Source of the DNA: Planococcus shenhongbingii
Lineage (GTDB): Bacteria; Bacillota; Bacilli; Bacillales_A; Planococcaceae
Assembly: GCF_030413635.1 (NCBI RefSeq)
Contig: NZ_CP129235.1
Location: 3,472,001-3,536,000, forward strand
DNA: 64,000 nucleotides
Direction of reading: 5' to 3'
Part shown: in pieces, positions 43,223 to 51,857 of the stretch
Numbering within the stretch: the stretch's first letter is position 1
Layout: every line of letters begins with the position of its first letter
Notes under the pieces: generated by a model
The model's database searches: none
The model's input: the letters and a program-made list of their open reading frames with translations, nothing else
What the model was told of the DNA's origin: nothing
Program-made: the position numbers and the translations under genes

Positions 43223-45622
43223 GTGCATTTATTGATTTTAGCAATTTTAGTTCCATTTTTAGCTGCCGCTCTTATTCCTTTTATACATAGGCGCCTTGGG
43301 CCGGTGGACATCGGTTGGCTTGTTTTGGTGATACCATTTGTGCTGTTTGTAATTTTCGCGATGCAAATTCCGGTTATTTCCGCGGGAGATACTGTAACTG
43401 CAACGTTGAATTGGATTCCGTCTCTTGGCATCAATTTTACCATCTATTTAGACGGGCTTAGCCTGATTCTCGCTTTGCTGATTACGGGTATGGGAACGCT
43501 CGTAATTCTCTATTCCATCTATTATTTGTCTCCAGCGGATTCATTGCCGCATTTCTATGCTTATTTGCTCTTGTTCATGGGTGCAATGCTCGGCGTTGTG
43601 CTGTCAGATAATTTATTGGTTTTGTATGTTTTCTGGGAACTAACAAGCATTTCTTCATTCCTATTGATTGCTTTCTGGTTCCATCGGAAAAATTCACGCT
43701 ACGGGGCACAGAAGTCGTTATTGATCACGGTTTTCGGCGGCTTCGGGATGCTTGCCGGATTTTTGATGCTGCATACGATGACTGGCACATTCAGCGTCCG
43801 TGAAATCGTGTCAACAATTGGGCAATATTCAGACCATGCCCTGTTTTATCCTGCCATGTTCCTGGTACTGCTGGGAGCATTCACAAAATCTGCGCAATTT
43901 CCTTTCCACATTTGGCTTCCGGATGCAATGGAAGCTCCAACACCCGTTAGTGCTTATCTGCACTCCGCCACTATGGTAAAAGCCGGAATTTATCTGGTTG
44001 CACGTTTTACCCCAATATTCGGCGGCACTTCTGCCTGGTTCTGGACGGTTACACTGGTTGGTTTAATCACATTATTCTGGGGTTCTTTCTGCGCAGTTCG
44101 CCAAACAGATTTAAAAGCCCTGCTTGCCTACTCTACGGTCAGCCAGCTCGGTTTGATCATGAGCCTGTTCGGCATGGGATCTGCAGCCATCCATTTCGGA
44201 GATGGAAACGAAGGCGCTTTGTACGGCCTGGCATCTTTTGCCGCTTTGTTCCATTTAGTCAACCACTCGACTTTTAAAGGTGCTCTTTTCATGGTCGTAG
44301 GAATTGTGGATCACCAGGTTGGAACACGGGATATCCGCCGGCTCGGCGGTTTGATGGCGTTTTTGCCAATCACCTTCACTTTCGCAGTCATCGGAAGTTT
44401 TTCAATGGCCGGTTTGCCATTATTCAACGGGTTCTTGAGTAAGGAAATGTTCTTCACTGCTTCTCTCAATGCCGTCAGCCTTCCCATTTTTTCTGCAGAT
44501 ACCTGGGGATGGATTATTCCGGTAGTGGCCTGGACTGCCAGCGCTTTAACTTTCGTGTATTGCATGATCATTGTCTTTAAAACATTCTTCGGCAAGCATA
44601 AGCCGGAAAAGTTGGACAAAAGACCGGCGGAGCCTTCGATTGGCATGCTGATTCCACCAGCTATTTTATCTTTATTGATTGTCGGATTGTTCTTTTTCCC
44701 TAACTTGCTAGGAGATCACTTGCTGCGCCCTGCACTCAATGGCGTATTGCCTGGCATAACCGGCGCCGCGCCCCATATCACTGCATGGCACGGCTTTAAC
44801 ACTGAACTCTGGATGACAATTGGCATCGTCGTTGCCGGCTCGCTTCTCTTTATATTCCTGCGCCACTGGAAAAAGATCTATGCGCTATTGCCGGAGGATT
44901 GGACCTTCAATGTCTTTTACAATAAACTGCTGGAGTCGGTTGAAGACAACTCCAGCTTGCTGACAAATAGATATATGACGGGCTACCTGCCCCATTATTT
45001 TGCTTATATTTTCAGCTTTTTCATCTTGGTTGCTGGAGGAACATTGTTCCTGACAGGCGCATTTTCATTCGACTTTTCAACTGATGCAGCCATTCCAAGT
45101 TATGAGCTTATCCTGACCATCGTTATGGCAGTTGCAGCTGTGGGCATTTTGTTCGCAAAATCCCGCTTGACTTCAGTGTTGCTGAACGGAGTGCTCGGAT
45201 ACTCCATCGCCATTTTCTTTGTTTTATTCCGGGCTCCAGACTTGGCTTTGACACAGCTTGTTATCGAAACCGTAACGACGGCATTATTCCTGTTGTGCTT
45301 TTACTTCCTGCCGGAATGGAAACCTGAAAATTCTCCGAGAAACGTTAAAATCAGAAACGCGATGATCGCTGTCGCCGGAGGGGCGACTGTAACATTGATC
45401 GCTTTGTCTGTACGCTCCGGCAAATTATTTGAATCCATTTCCGGTTATTACGAAGATTCCTATGAACTGGCTGGCGGGAAAAATATCGTTAACGCTATTT
45501 TAGGAGATTTCCGCGGCTTTGATACCATGCTGGAATCGCTTGTCCTTTTCATTGCCGGCCTTGGCGTCTATACGTTAATCCGGATAAAAGGCGGAAAGGA
45601 GACACGAAAAAATGAAGATTAA
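43223..45622 (+). CDS. mrpA: Mrp antiporter subunit A
   Basis: 799 residues, about 20 membrane helices. The NuoL/ND5-like part carries the proton-channel Lys and Glu residues (YVFWELTSISSFLLI, DLKALLAYSTVSQLG, NHSTFKGALF), followed by the MrpA-specific C-terminal MrpB-like part (FRAPDLALTQLVIETV). It is the largest subunit of the Na+/H+ antiporter complex. Start is GTG 43223 with AGGAGG 7 bases upstream; ATG-free extension from 43154 has no ribosome binding site. It is the first gene of mrpABCDEFG. Confidence 0.94.
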   Translation: MHLLILAILVPFLAAALIPFIHRRLGPVDIGWLVLVIPFVLFVIFAMQIPVISAGDTVTATLNWIPSLGINFTIYLDGLSLILALLITGMGTLVILYSIYYLSPADSLPHFYAYLLLFMGAMLGVVLSDNLLVLYVFWELTSISSFLLIAFWFHRKNSRYGAQKSLLITVFGGFGMLAGFLMLHTMTGTFSVREIVSTIGQYSDHALFYPAMFLVLLGAFTKSAQFPFHIWLPDAMEAPTPVSAYLHSATMVKAGIYLVARFTPIFGGTSAWFWTVTLVGLITLFWGSFCAVRQTDLKALLAYSTVSQLGLIMSLFGMGSAAIHFGDGNEGALYGLASFAALFHLVNHSTFKGALFMVVGIVDHQVGTRDIRRLGGLMAFLPITFTFAVIGSFSMAGLPLFNGFLSKEMFFTASLNAVSLPIFSADTWGWIIPVVAWTASALTFVYCMIIVFKTFFGKHKPEKLDKRPAEPSIGMLIPPAILSLLIVGLFFFPNLLGDHLLRPALNGVLPGITGAAPHITAWHGFNTELWMTIGIVVAGSLLFIFLRHWKKIYALLPEDWTFNVFYNKLLESVEDNSSLLTNRYMTGYLPHYFAYIFSFFILVAGGTLFLTGAFSFDFSTDAAIPSYELILTIVMAVAAVGILFAKSRLTSVLLNGVLGYSIAIFFVLFRAPDLALTQLVIETVTTALFLLCFYFLPEWKPENSPRNVKIRNAMIAVAGGATVTLIALSVRSGKLFESISGYYEDSYELAGGKNIVNAILGDFRGFDTMLESLVLFIAGLGVYTLIRIKGGKETRKNED

Positions 45623-46034
45623 CGACGTGATTTTAAAAACGGTTTCTCAAGCCGGCGTGCTGATCATATTAACATTCGGCGTCTACCTTTTCTTATCTGG
45701 CCATAATCAGCCAGGTGGAGGATTTATCGGCGGTTTAGTTCTGGCTACGGCTTTCGTGCTGATGTTTTTAACATTTGACTCGGATACCGTCAACAAAGCC
45801 ATCCCATTCGATTTCAAAAAAATATCGGCCATCGGCGTTTTGCTGGCTTTCTCGAGCAGCACAGTTCCCATGTTTTTCGGGCAGCCTTTCATGAGCCAGT
45901 CATTCGGCTATTTTAATCTTCCGATTTTCGGCAAAACTGAATTGGCTACAGTGACAATTTTTGAAACCGGAGTGGCTCTGACGGTAATCGGGGTAGTCGT
46001 AAATATTATTACAAGTATAAGTGAGGATGAGTAG
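45612..46034 (+). CDS. mrpB: Mrp antiporter subunit B
   Basis: 140 residues, four membrane helices, with the family core LFLSGHNQPGGGFIGGLVLATAFVL (about 25-50) and MFFGQPFMSQSFGY. AAAGGAG lies before ATG 45612, and the gene overlaps mrpA by 11 bases. MrpB forms part of the antiporter complex with MrpA and MrpC. Confidence 0.94.
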   Translation: MKINDVILKTVSQAGVLIILTFGVYLFLSGHNQPGGGFIGGLVLATAFVLMFLTFDSDTVNKAIPFDFKKISAIGVLLAFSSSTVPMFFGQPFMSQSFGYFNLPIFGKTELATVTIFETGVALTVIGVVVNIITSISEDE

Positions 46035-46036
46035 CG

Positions 46037-46375
46037 ATGGAAACTATAATCATATTGTTGGTTGGCGTTCTCACATCAGTGGCCATCTACTTATTATTGG
46101 CTAAAAGCTTGATTCGCGTCATCCTCGGAACTGCTATTTTGTCGCATGCTGTGCATTTGCTGATTCTTACGATGGGCGGTTTAAAAGAAGGCACTGTTCC
46201 ACTGCTTGGCGAAGAGGCGGAAAGCTATGTTGATGCATTGCCGCAGGCGTTGATTTTGACAGCCATTGTCATCAGTTTTGCTGTTACAGCTTTCATTCTT
46301 GTTTTGGCATATCGTGCTTATCAAGAACTTGGCACAGATGACCTAAATGAAATGAGAGGTGTAAACGATGAATAA
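46037..46375 (+). CDS. mrpC: Mrp antiporter subunit C
   Basis: 112 residues, NuoK-like. Three membrane helices and the KSLIRVILGTAILSHAVHLLILTMGG segment with a conserved acidic tail (ALPQALILTAIVISFAVTA) identify MrpC. The gene starts 3 bases after mrpB ends and overlaps mrpD by 8 bases. Confidence 0.94.
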   Translation: METIIILLVGVLTSVAIYLLLAKSLIRVILGTAILSHAVHLLILTMGGLKEGTVPLLGEEAESYVDALPQALILTAIVISFAVTAFILVLAYRAYQELGTDDLNEMRGVNDE

Positions 46376-47855
46376 TATTATATTGCTTCCAGTTTTAATT
46401 CCCATTATGGTTGGAATTTTATTGATTTTCCTGCGCTATTTCGGAAGGACACAAGCCTGGTTCAGCATCGCTACCATGGCTCTGACAGCTGGAATCGCCT
46501 TTTATCTTTTGGAAAAAGTCCAGCATGAAGGAATCCAGCGGCTCGATTTTGGCGGCTGGGCGCCGCCTTTCGGCATTTCGTTTGTCGCCGATTCGTTTTC
46601 TCTTTTGCTGGTGCTGACCACTAGTATTGTAGCGCTCATCTGCTTGATGTATGCCTTGTTCTCTACTGGCAAGCTCCTGCAGTCGATGTATTATTACCCT
46701 TCCGTGCTGTTTTTGGTCGCCGGAGTAAATGGATCTTTTTTGACCGGCGACTTGTTCAATTTATTCGTTTGTTTTGAAGTAATGCTGCTCTCATCTTATG
46801 TTCTATTGACGCTCGGCGGCTCGAAAAGGCAGCTTCGTGAAGCCATTAAGTATGTTGTCATCAATATTGTTTCTTCCTGGTTCTTTTTAGTGGGCCTAGC
46901 TTATTTATACGGAGCTGTTGGAACATTGAATATGGCCCACCTTTCTGTCCGTGTAGCTGAAGCCGGACAAGGGCCGCTTCTTACGACAATCAGCATCGTC
47001 TTCATGATCGTTTTCAGTCTAAAAGCCGGCTTGCTGCTGTATTATTGGCTGCCAGGTTCCTACAGCACACCTCCTGCGGTAACTTCCGCTCTTTTTGGGG
47101 CCTTGCTGACGAAAGTCGGGATTTATGCCCTATTCCGGGTATTTTCTTTGATTTTCAACCAACAGCCCGAAATCACTCATACCATCATCAGTGTCATGGC
47201 TGCCTTAACACTGATCGGCGGAAGCCTGGGCGCTGTAGCCCATAATGATATCCGCAAAATCGCCGCCTACAATGTCGTCATTGCTGTCGGCTTTATCCTT
47301 GTTGGCCTTGCGGTTTCTACGCCGAATGCCATAGAAGGAGCGATTTACTATTTAATCCACGATATGGTCGCAAAAGCTCTGCTCTTCCTGGTAGTTGGAA
47401 CAGTGATAGCACTTACGGGCACCGCTCAGCTTAACAAAATGAGCGGGTTGATGAAGAACTATCCCCTGCTCGGCTGGTCATTCTTTATCACCATGCTGTC
47501 GCTGGCAGGAGTTCCGCCTCTCAGCGGGTTTATCGGAAAAGTTCTTATATCGGAAGGAGCTATTGAAAGCGGAGCTTATATGCTTTTAACATTGTCATTG
47601 CTGTCAAGCTTATTCGTGCTGTATTCACTGCTCCGCATCTTTAAAAATAGTTTCTGGGGAGAAACCATCATCAGCAAGGAAGATCAAGTGCCATTGAACA
47701 ACCGTTTCCTGGTTCCTTGTTTGCTGCTTGTGCTCCTCACTATCGCCATCGGCGTCGGAACGGAAGGGCTTTCTGTTTACGTCACAGATGCGGCGGAAAC
47801 TTTATTGAATCCTGATATTTACATTGATGCGGTACTGGAAGGTGCCCAGCCATGA
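46368..47855 (+). CDS. mrpD: Mrp antiporter subunit D
   Basis: 495 residues, about 14 membrane helices, NuoN/ND2-like. Channel residues lie in LFVCFEVMLLSSYVLL, LKAGLLLYYWLPGSY, HNDIRKIAAYNVV and the MSLAGVPPLSGFIGK motif. It overlaps mrpC. MrpD is the second proton-pumping-type subunit of the complex. Confidence 0.94.
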   Translation: MNNIILLPVLIPIMVGILLIFLRYFGRTQAWFSIATMALTAGIAFYLLEKVQHEGIQRLDFGGWAPPFGISFVADSFSLLLVLTTSIVALICLMYALFSTGKLLQSMYYYPSVLFLVAGVNGSFLTGDLFNLFVCFEVMLLSSYVLLTLGGSKRQLREAIKYVVINIVSSWFFLVGLAYLYGAVGTLNMAHLSVRVAEAGQGPLLTTISIVFMIVFSLKAGLLLYYWLPGSYSTPPAVTSALFGALLTKVGIYALFRVFSLIFNQQPEITHTIISVMAALTLIGGSLGAVAHNDIRKIAAYNVVIAVGFILVGLAVSTPNAIEGAIYYLIHDMVAKALLFLVVGTVIALTGTAQLNKMSGLMKNYPLLGWSFFITMLSLAGVPPLSGFIGKVLISEGAIESGAYMLLTLSLLSSLFVLYSLLRIFKNSFWGETIISKEDQVPLNNRFLVPCLLLVLLTIAIGVGTEGLSVYVTDAAETLLNPDIYIDAVLEGAQP

Positions 47856-47904
47856 ATCTTTATAAACTGCTCATAAACGGCAGCGAAGAAAGGAATGTTA
47901 GCTG

Positions 47905-48390
47905 ATGCCCGCCCAATTCCTGATAAATATAATGATTGCACTTCTTTGGACCTTGCTGATGGACGAAGATGCCTTTTACTTATCCACTTTCATTGGCGGT
48001 TACTTGATCGGTATCGGTATCTTGTTCATGATGCACCGTTTTTTCGGCACCAAGTTTTATTTGCTGAGAATTTATTCCACCATTAGATTGCTGTTTATTT
48101 TCATTTCAGAGCTGGCTCAATCCAGCTTGCTGATCATCAAACAAATTCTGAGCCCCCGGCTCAATATTAAGCCCGGGATTTTTACTTACGAACATAGCAT
48201 GCAAGGGCCTTATGAGCTGACGACTCTTGCTCTTTTATTAACCTTGACTCCGGGCTCTGTGGTCATGGAAGTATCACCGGACGGAAAAGTTTTTTACATC
48301 CATGCAATGGATGTTGAAGAGTCAAGAGATACCTTGCTGCGTTCTATAAAGGTTTTCGAAAAAGCAATCATGGAGGTGACAAGAGGATGA
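47905..48390 (+). CDS. mrpE: Mrp antiporter subunit E
   Basis: 161 residues with two or three N-terminal membrane helices (about 5-25 and 29-50) and a polar C-terminal part (TLALLLTLTPGSVVMEVSPDGKVFYIHAMDV). AAAGGAATG lies before ATG 47905, in the only gap of the operon (49 bases behind mrpD). It overlaps mrpF by 4 bases. Confidence 0.93.
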   Translation: MPAQFLINIMIALLWTLLMDEDAFYLSTFIGGYLIGIGILFMMHRFFGTKFYLLRIYSTIRLLFIFISELAQSSLLIIKQILSPRLNIKPGIFTYEHSMQGPYELTTLALLLTLTPGSVVMEVSPDGKVFYIHAMDVEESRDTLLRSIKVFEKAIMEVTRG

Positions 48391-48671
48391 TCAATATAAT
48401 ATTAACTATTTCCTTGTCCCTATTCTGCCTGGCCATTCTTCTGGCTCTTTACCGCATCATCAGAGGCCCTTCAATGCCGGACCGTGTCGTCGCACTTGAT
48501 ATGATTGGCGTTAACCTTATTTCAGGAGTTGCTGTATTTTCAGTAGTGCTCAACACTCACGCGTATCTTGAAGTAATTTTGATTGTCGGTATTCTGGCTT
48601 TTATCAGTACAATTGCCTTTGCCCGATTTGTTGAAAGGGGGGATATCGTTGAGCATAAGAGAGATTATTGA
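48387..48671 (+). CDS. mrpF: Mrp antiporter subunit F
   Basis: 94 residues, three membrane helices, with RIIRGPSMPDRVVALDMIGVNLISG, the MrpF signature. It starts in the end of mrpE and overlaps mrpG by 23 bases. Confidence 0.93.
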   Translation: MINIILTISLSLFCLAILLALYRIIRGPSMPDRVVALDMIGVNLISGVAVFSVVLNTHAYLEVILIVGILAFISTIAFARFVERGDIVEHKRDY

Positions 48672-49011
48672 ATGGGCAGGAGTTATTCTCATTTTACTCG
48701 GCTCCATTATGGCAGTTATCAGTGCTTTCGGTATCCTTCGCTTGCCTGATGTCTATACGCGTTCACATGCCGCCACTAAAAGTTCGACGCTCGCGGTTCT
48801 ATTATCCTTAAGCGGCACTTTCATCTATTTTTGGGCTACGGAAAACTTTATCAGCGTCCGGCTTTTCCTTGGAATCTCTTTCGTGTTCTTAACAGCGCCT
48901 GTTTCAGGCCATTTGATCACACGAGCCGCTTACCGCTCTAATGTAAAGCTTGCTGATATTTCTACCGAAGATGCATTAAAAGAGGTTATTCATAAAAAAG
49001 AGCAAGATTAA
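48649..49011 (+). CDS. mrpG: Mrp antiporter subunit G
   Basis: 120 residues, three membrane helices. The MrpG segments GSIMAVISAFGILRLPDVYTRSHAATKSSTLAVLL and FLTAPVSGHLITRAAYRS are intact. TTG 48649 is the start, with AAAGGGGGG 6-7 bases upstream; a longer frame upstream lies inside mrpF. Last gene of the operon, followed by a strong terminator. Confidence 0.93.
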   Translation: MSIREIIEWAGVILILLGSIMAVISAFGILRLPDVYTRSHAATKSSTLAVLLSLSGTFIYFWATENFISVRLFLGISFVFLTAPVSGHLITRAAYRSNVKLADISTEDALKEVIHKKEQD

Positions 49012-49013
49012 TC

Positions 49014-49057
49014 AAAAGGTGACAGAAAATTATTTAAATTTTCTGTCACCTTTTTTA
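49014..49057 (+). terminator. Terminator of the mrp operon
   Basis: AAAAGGTGACAGAAAATT pairs with AATTTTCTGTCACCTTTT and a T run follows; a perfect stem of 18 bp. Confidence 0.9.
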
Positions 49058-49122
49058 TTGTCAGGTTTATGTTAAAAATGCAAAGGGAATAGCAGGAAAA
49101 AAGCGGTTGAAGGAGTTTGGAG

Positions 49123-49818
49123 ATGGAAAACATCAAAGATACTTTCAAAGAAGTTGCCGCTGCTATCTTGCCTGTTACAATCGTAGTCATTATCCTCCAG
49201 GTGACGTTGATGCGCCTTCCCCTTGAAGCCCTGCTCCAGTTTCTAGTCGGCGTTGCTTTTGTCAGCATTGGATTTTTCCTGTTTCTTTTGGGAGTAACCG
49301 CAGGGCTGTTACCGGTTGGCGAATTGATCGGCAAACGGCTGCCCCAGACCAAAAAATCCTGGCTGATCATCGGAACCGGATTCCTTCTCGGTTTGGCGGT
49401 AACAATAGCGGAACCGGATGTCCGGGTGCTCGCCAAACAGATTGACCAAGTTTCCGGCGGAGAAATCAGCTCGGGCATACTGGTAATGGCCGTCGCTCTT
49501 GGATTAGCCATTTTCGTTGCCGCCGCAATGGTCCGTACAATCTTCAGTATTCCCATCCACTATATGCTGATTGGCGGCTATGCATTGGTCTTCATCTTAT
49601 CCATATTTGTCCCCGAAGATTTTGTATCGATTTCTTTTGATGCCGGAGGCGTTACTACAGGTCCAATGGCTGTACCTTTCATATTGGCTCTTGGCGTCGG
49701 GGTGGCTTCCGTGCTGCGTTCCCCAACCGCTGATTCCAGTGAAGGTTTCGGTTTAATCGGCCTTGCTTCTATTGGCCCCATCCTGGCCATTATGCTTTTA
49801 GGGGTGTTGTTCCAATGA
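49123..49818 (+). CDS. DUF1538 membrane protein, first copy
   Basis: 231 residues, about six membrane helices. The family core has the pair AEPDVRVLAKQIDQVSGG (about 92-109) and FDAGGVTTGPMAVPFILA (about 171-188), repeated almost unchanged in the next gene. The GGV-TTGPM loop looks like a re-entrant ion- or substrate-binding element. ATG 49123 lies 7 bases after GAAGGAG. First gene of an operon with a second DUF1538 protein and a double-PII protein; it likely forms a transporter or channel with the second copy. Confidence 0.8.
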   Translation: MENIKDTFKEVAAAILPVTIVVIILQVTLMRLPLEALLQFLVGVAFVSIGFFLFLLGVTAGLLPVGELIGKRLPQTKKSWLIIGTGFLLGLAVTIAEPDVRVLAKQIDQVSGGEISSGILVMAVALGLAIFVAAAMVRTIFSIPIHYMLIGGYALVFILSIFVPEDFVSISFDAGGVTTGPMAVPFILALGVGVASVLRSPTADSSEGFGLIGLASIGPILAIMLLGVLFQ

Positions 49819-50558
49819 ACATTCATGTGTTTGACGGTTTTTTGGATATCCTCCGCGAAGTCGGTGTTGCGCTCATCCCCTTGTTTATCTTCTTTGCTTT
49901 GTTCCAGGTTTTCATGCTTAAATTGCCCAGGCAACGGGTATTTCAAATACTACTTGGCTTTGTTTTAACATTTTTAGGATTGGCTTTTTTTCTTCAAGGA
50001 GTCCATGTCGGTTTTTTTCCAATCGGGCAAATGATGGGAGAAACGTTTGGGGAAATGTCTTTTCCATGGATCATCATCCCGATCGGTTTTGCACTTGGGT
50101 TTGTCGCCACTTTTGCGGAACCTGCCGTCAGCATTATGATTGACGAAGTGGACCGTGTGACAGGTGGTTATATTTCTGCAAAATTAATGCTGTACACCGT
50201 CTCCACAGGTGTGGGAATTTCGGTGGCGTTATCCATGTTCCGGATCCTTTTCGGGATTTCGCTTTGGTACTTCATCATCCCTGGTTATTTGCTTGCCTTT
50301 ATTTTGACCTTTTATTCGAGAGCCATCTTTATTGCTATAGCGTTCGATTCGGGAGGCGTTTCTACAGGCCCGATGACTGTAACTTTCATTTCCGCAATGG
50401 CTGTCGGGGTAGCCTCTGCTACAGCAGGACGTGACCCGCTGGCTGACGGTTTTGGCCTTATCGCATTAGTAGCACTGACTCCTATTCTCGCAGTGCTTAT
50501 ACTGGGGCTGATTTTCACAAGAAAAGGTGGGGCTGAAAACGATGAATCTGAATCATAG
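49815..50558 (+). CDS. DUF1538 membrane protein, second copy
   Basis: 247 residues, about six to seven membrane helices, paralogous to the preceding gene. The AEPAVSIMIDEVDRVTGG and FDSGGVSTGPMTVTFISAM blocks match the first copy position for position. Genes overlap by 4 bases, so the two are translated together and probably assemble as a heterodimer. The C-terminal tail is acidic and cytosolic. The family has no known substrate. Confidence 0.8.
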   Translation: MNIHVFDGFLDILREVGVALIPLFIFFALFQVFMLKLPRQRVFQILLGFVLTFLGLAFFLQGVHVGFFPIGQMMGETFGEMSFPWIIIPIGFALGFVATFAEPAVSIMIDEVDRVTGGYISAKLMLYTVSTGVGISVALSMFRILFGISLWYFIIPGYLLAFILTFYSRAIFIAIAFDSGGVSTGPMTVTFISAMAVGVASATAGRDPLADGFGLIALVALTPILAVLILGLIFTRKGGAENDESES

Positions 50559-51243
50559 ATTAATGATAGCCATTGTAAAACGCGGTCATTCGAGAGCGGT
50601 CATCGCGGAAGCTAAAAAAGCGGGGGCGGATGGTGCCACGATTCTTTATGCGGAAGGAATTGGCCGCAACGAGAAACCGACTTTTTTCGGCTTGCCCGCT
50701 ACGCATGAAAAAGATGTCGTGCTCATTGCCATTGACGGCAGTCTTGAAGATGCCGTCGCTGACGCTGTCTCCCGGGCTGGAAAATTAGGAATTCCAGGTC
50801 ATGGCCTTGGATTCACAGTCCATTTGAGTAAACTGCTAGGTGTTCGGCATCTATCCAATCGGATAAATTACGTTAAACCCAAGAAAGGGGAACGAGCTGT
50901 GAAACCGATCTCCGAACAATTCCAATTGATTGTTATTATTGTGAACAGCGGCGATTCAGAGAAAGTGGTCGCGGCCGCAGCAAAAGCTGGAGCAGAAGGC
51001 GGCACTATCCTGACCGGCAGAGGCACGGGGGTCAATGAACAGAAGAAGTTTATGAATTTCACGATTGATCCGGAGAAAGATATTGTTCTGACCCTAGTTC
51101 CTGAAAGCTATACGGATGCCGTTATCCAAAGCATTGAAGATGCCATCGACCTTTACGCTCCCGGCAGAGGCATCGCTTTTTTGATTGATGTGGAAAAAGT
51201 ATTCGGCGTCAACCATTCTTCTTTGAATCGGCATAATACGTAA
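50542..51243 (+). CDS. Tandem PII-like signalling protein
   Basis: 233 residues with two PII (GlnB-like) domains, about 5-110 and 125-230. Each has the AxxxGAxGATIL/GGTIL beta-alpha element, a short loop in place of the T-loop (AEGIGRNEKPTFFG and GRGTGVNEQKKFMN), an EKD-I/VLT strand and the GHGLGFTVHL / GRGIAFLIDV C-terminal pattern. PII proteins bind ATP or ADP and 2-oxoglutarate and gate transporters such as AmtB. ATG 50542 overlaps the end of the second DUF1538 gene by 17 bases. The T-loop Tyr used for uridylylation is absent. Confidence 0.82.
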   Translation: MNLNHRLMIAIVKRGHSRAVIAEAKKAGADGATILYAEGIGRNEKPTFFGLPATHEKDVVLIAIDGSLEDAVADAVSRAGKLGIPGHGLGFTVHLSKLLGVRHLSNRINYVKPKKGERAVKPISEQFQLIVIIVNSGDSEKVVAAAAKAGAEGGTILTGRGTGVNEQKKFMNFTIDPEKDIVLTLVPESYTDAVIQSIEDAIDLYAPGRGIAFLIDVEKVFGVNHSSLNRHNT

Positions 51244-51280
51244 AAGAAGTGCTGTCGAGAAACTCTTATTTTCTTTTTTC

Positions 51281-51413
51281 ATTTCGCTCCAGGGCGGACG
51301 CTTTTCGCGGGGGGGCGGCCTGAGCCTCCTCGCTCGCTGGCGCTCCCTGCGGGGTCTCAGGACTCGCCCTATTCCCGCAGAAGTCGCCGCCTTCCGCTGC
51401 ATTCAACTTTGTT
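51281..51413 (-). repeat. GC-rich dispersed repeat, minus orientation
   Basis: On the minus strand it shows the same CTGAGACCCCGCAGGGAGCG and GCGAGGAGGCTCAGGCCGCC blocks as the element at 2376-2612, so it is a diverged member of that family. Confidence 0.7.
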
Positions 51414-51495
51414 TTATCACCTTTTGTGATTCTCTAAAACCGGTGATTGTTTCAGAAAGCTCTCTATTCTTTGTTCTCGCTCTCCAGATATGGAG

Positions 51496-51600
51496 CCAAC
51501 CAGCGGAGACGCCTGCGGGAAAGCGAGACAGCCGAGACCCTGCAGGAGCGTAAGCGACGAAGCGGCTTGGCGCTCGCCCGCGGCAAGCGCAGCTGGTTGG
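51496..51600 (+). repeat. GC-rich dispersed repeat, plus orientation
   Basis: Terminal inverted repeats CCAACCAGC (51496-51504) and GCTGGTTGG (51592-51600) enclose GAGACCCTGCAGGAGCG and other blocks shared with the 2376-2612 element. It lies 80 bp from the oppositely oriented copy. Confidence 0.7.
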
Positions 51601-51810
51601 CGGAATATCGGTTAAGGGATGATCACCAATACAAGTTTTATCTTTCTCAAAAAGCTGAAGAAGTGCTGAAATCTTTCAATTCCAGCCCTTCTTTTATTTC
51701 TGTTTCCGTGAATGCAAAAATTTTCTTTATTTATTAAGGGAACGGATGAATGAGCTAACGCATTTCAAGAAAATAATATATTTCGAAATGCCTTGAAATT
51801 CTAGACTATA

Positions 51811-51848
51811 AAAAAATGCCGGCAAGCTTGTTCAGCTTGCCGGCATTC
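51811..51848 (-). terminator. Terminator of the catalase gene
   Basis: AATGCCGGCAAGC pairs exactly with GCTTGCCGGCATT and sits just after the stop. Confidence 0.88.
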
Positions 51849-51857
51849 CGGGTTTTA

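Larger units (their letters stand above)
51244..51857. other. Repeat-bearing region between PII gene and catalase
   Basis: About 610 bp without a supported gene. It contains two GC-rich dispersed repeats in opposite orientations (51281-51413 and 51496-51600), a weakly AT-rich spacer, about 200 bp of unremarkable sequence and the catalase terminator (51811-51848). An open frame at 51447-51737 runs through a repeat and is rejected. Confidence 0.6.

Noticed and set aside
51447..51737. 96-codon plus-strand frame between the PII gene and catalase
   Set aside because: It runs through a dispersed repeat, is very Arg-rich in the repeat part and has no matching ribosome binding site.
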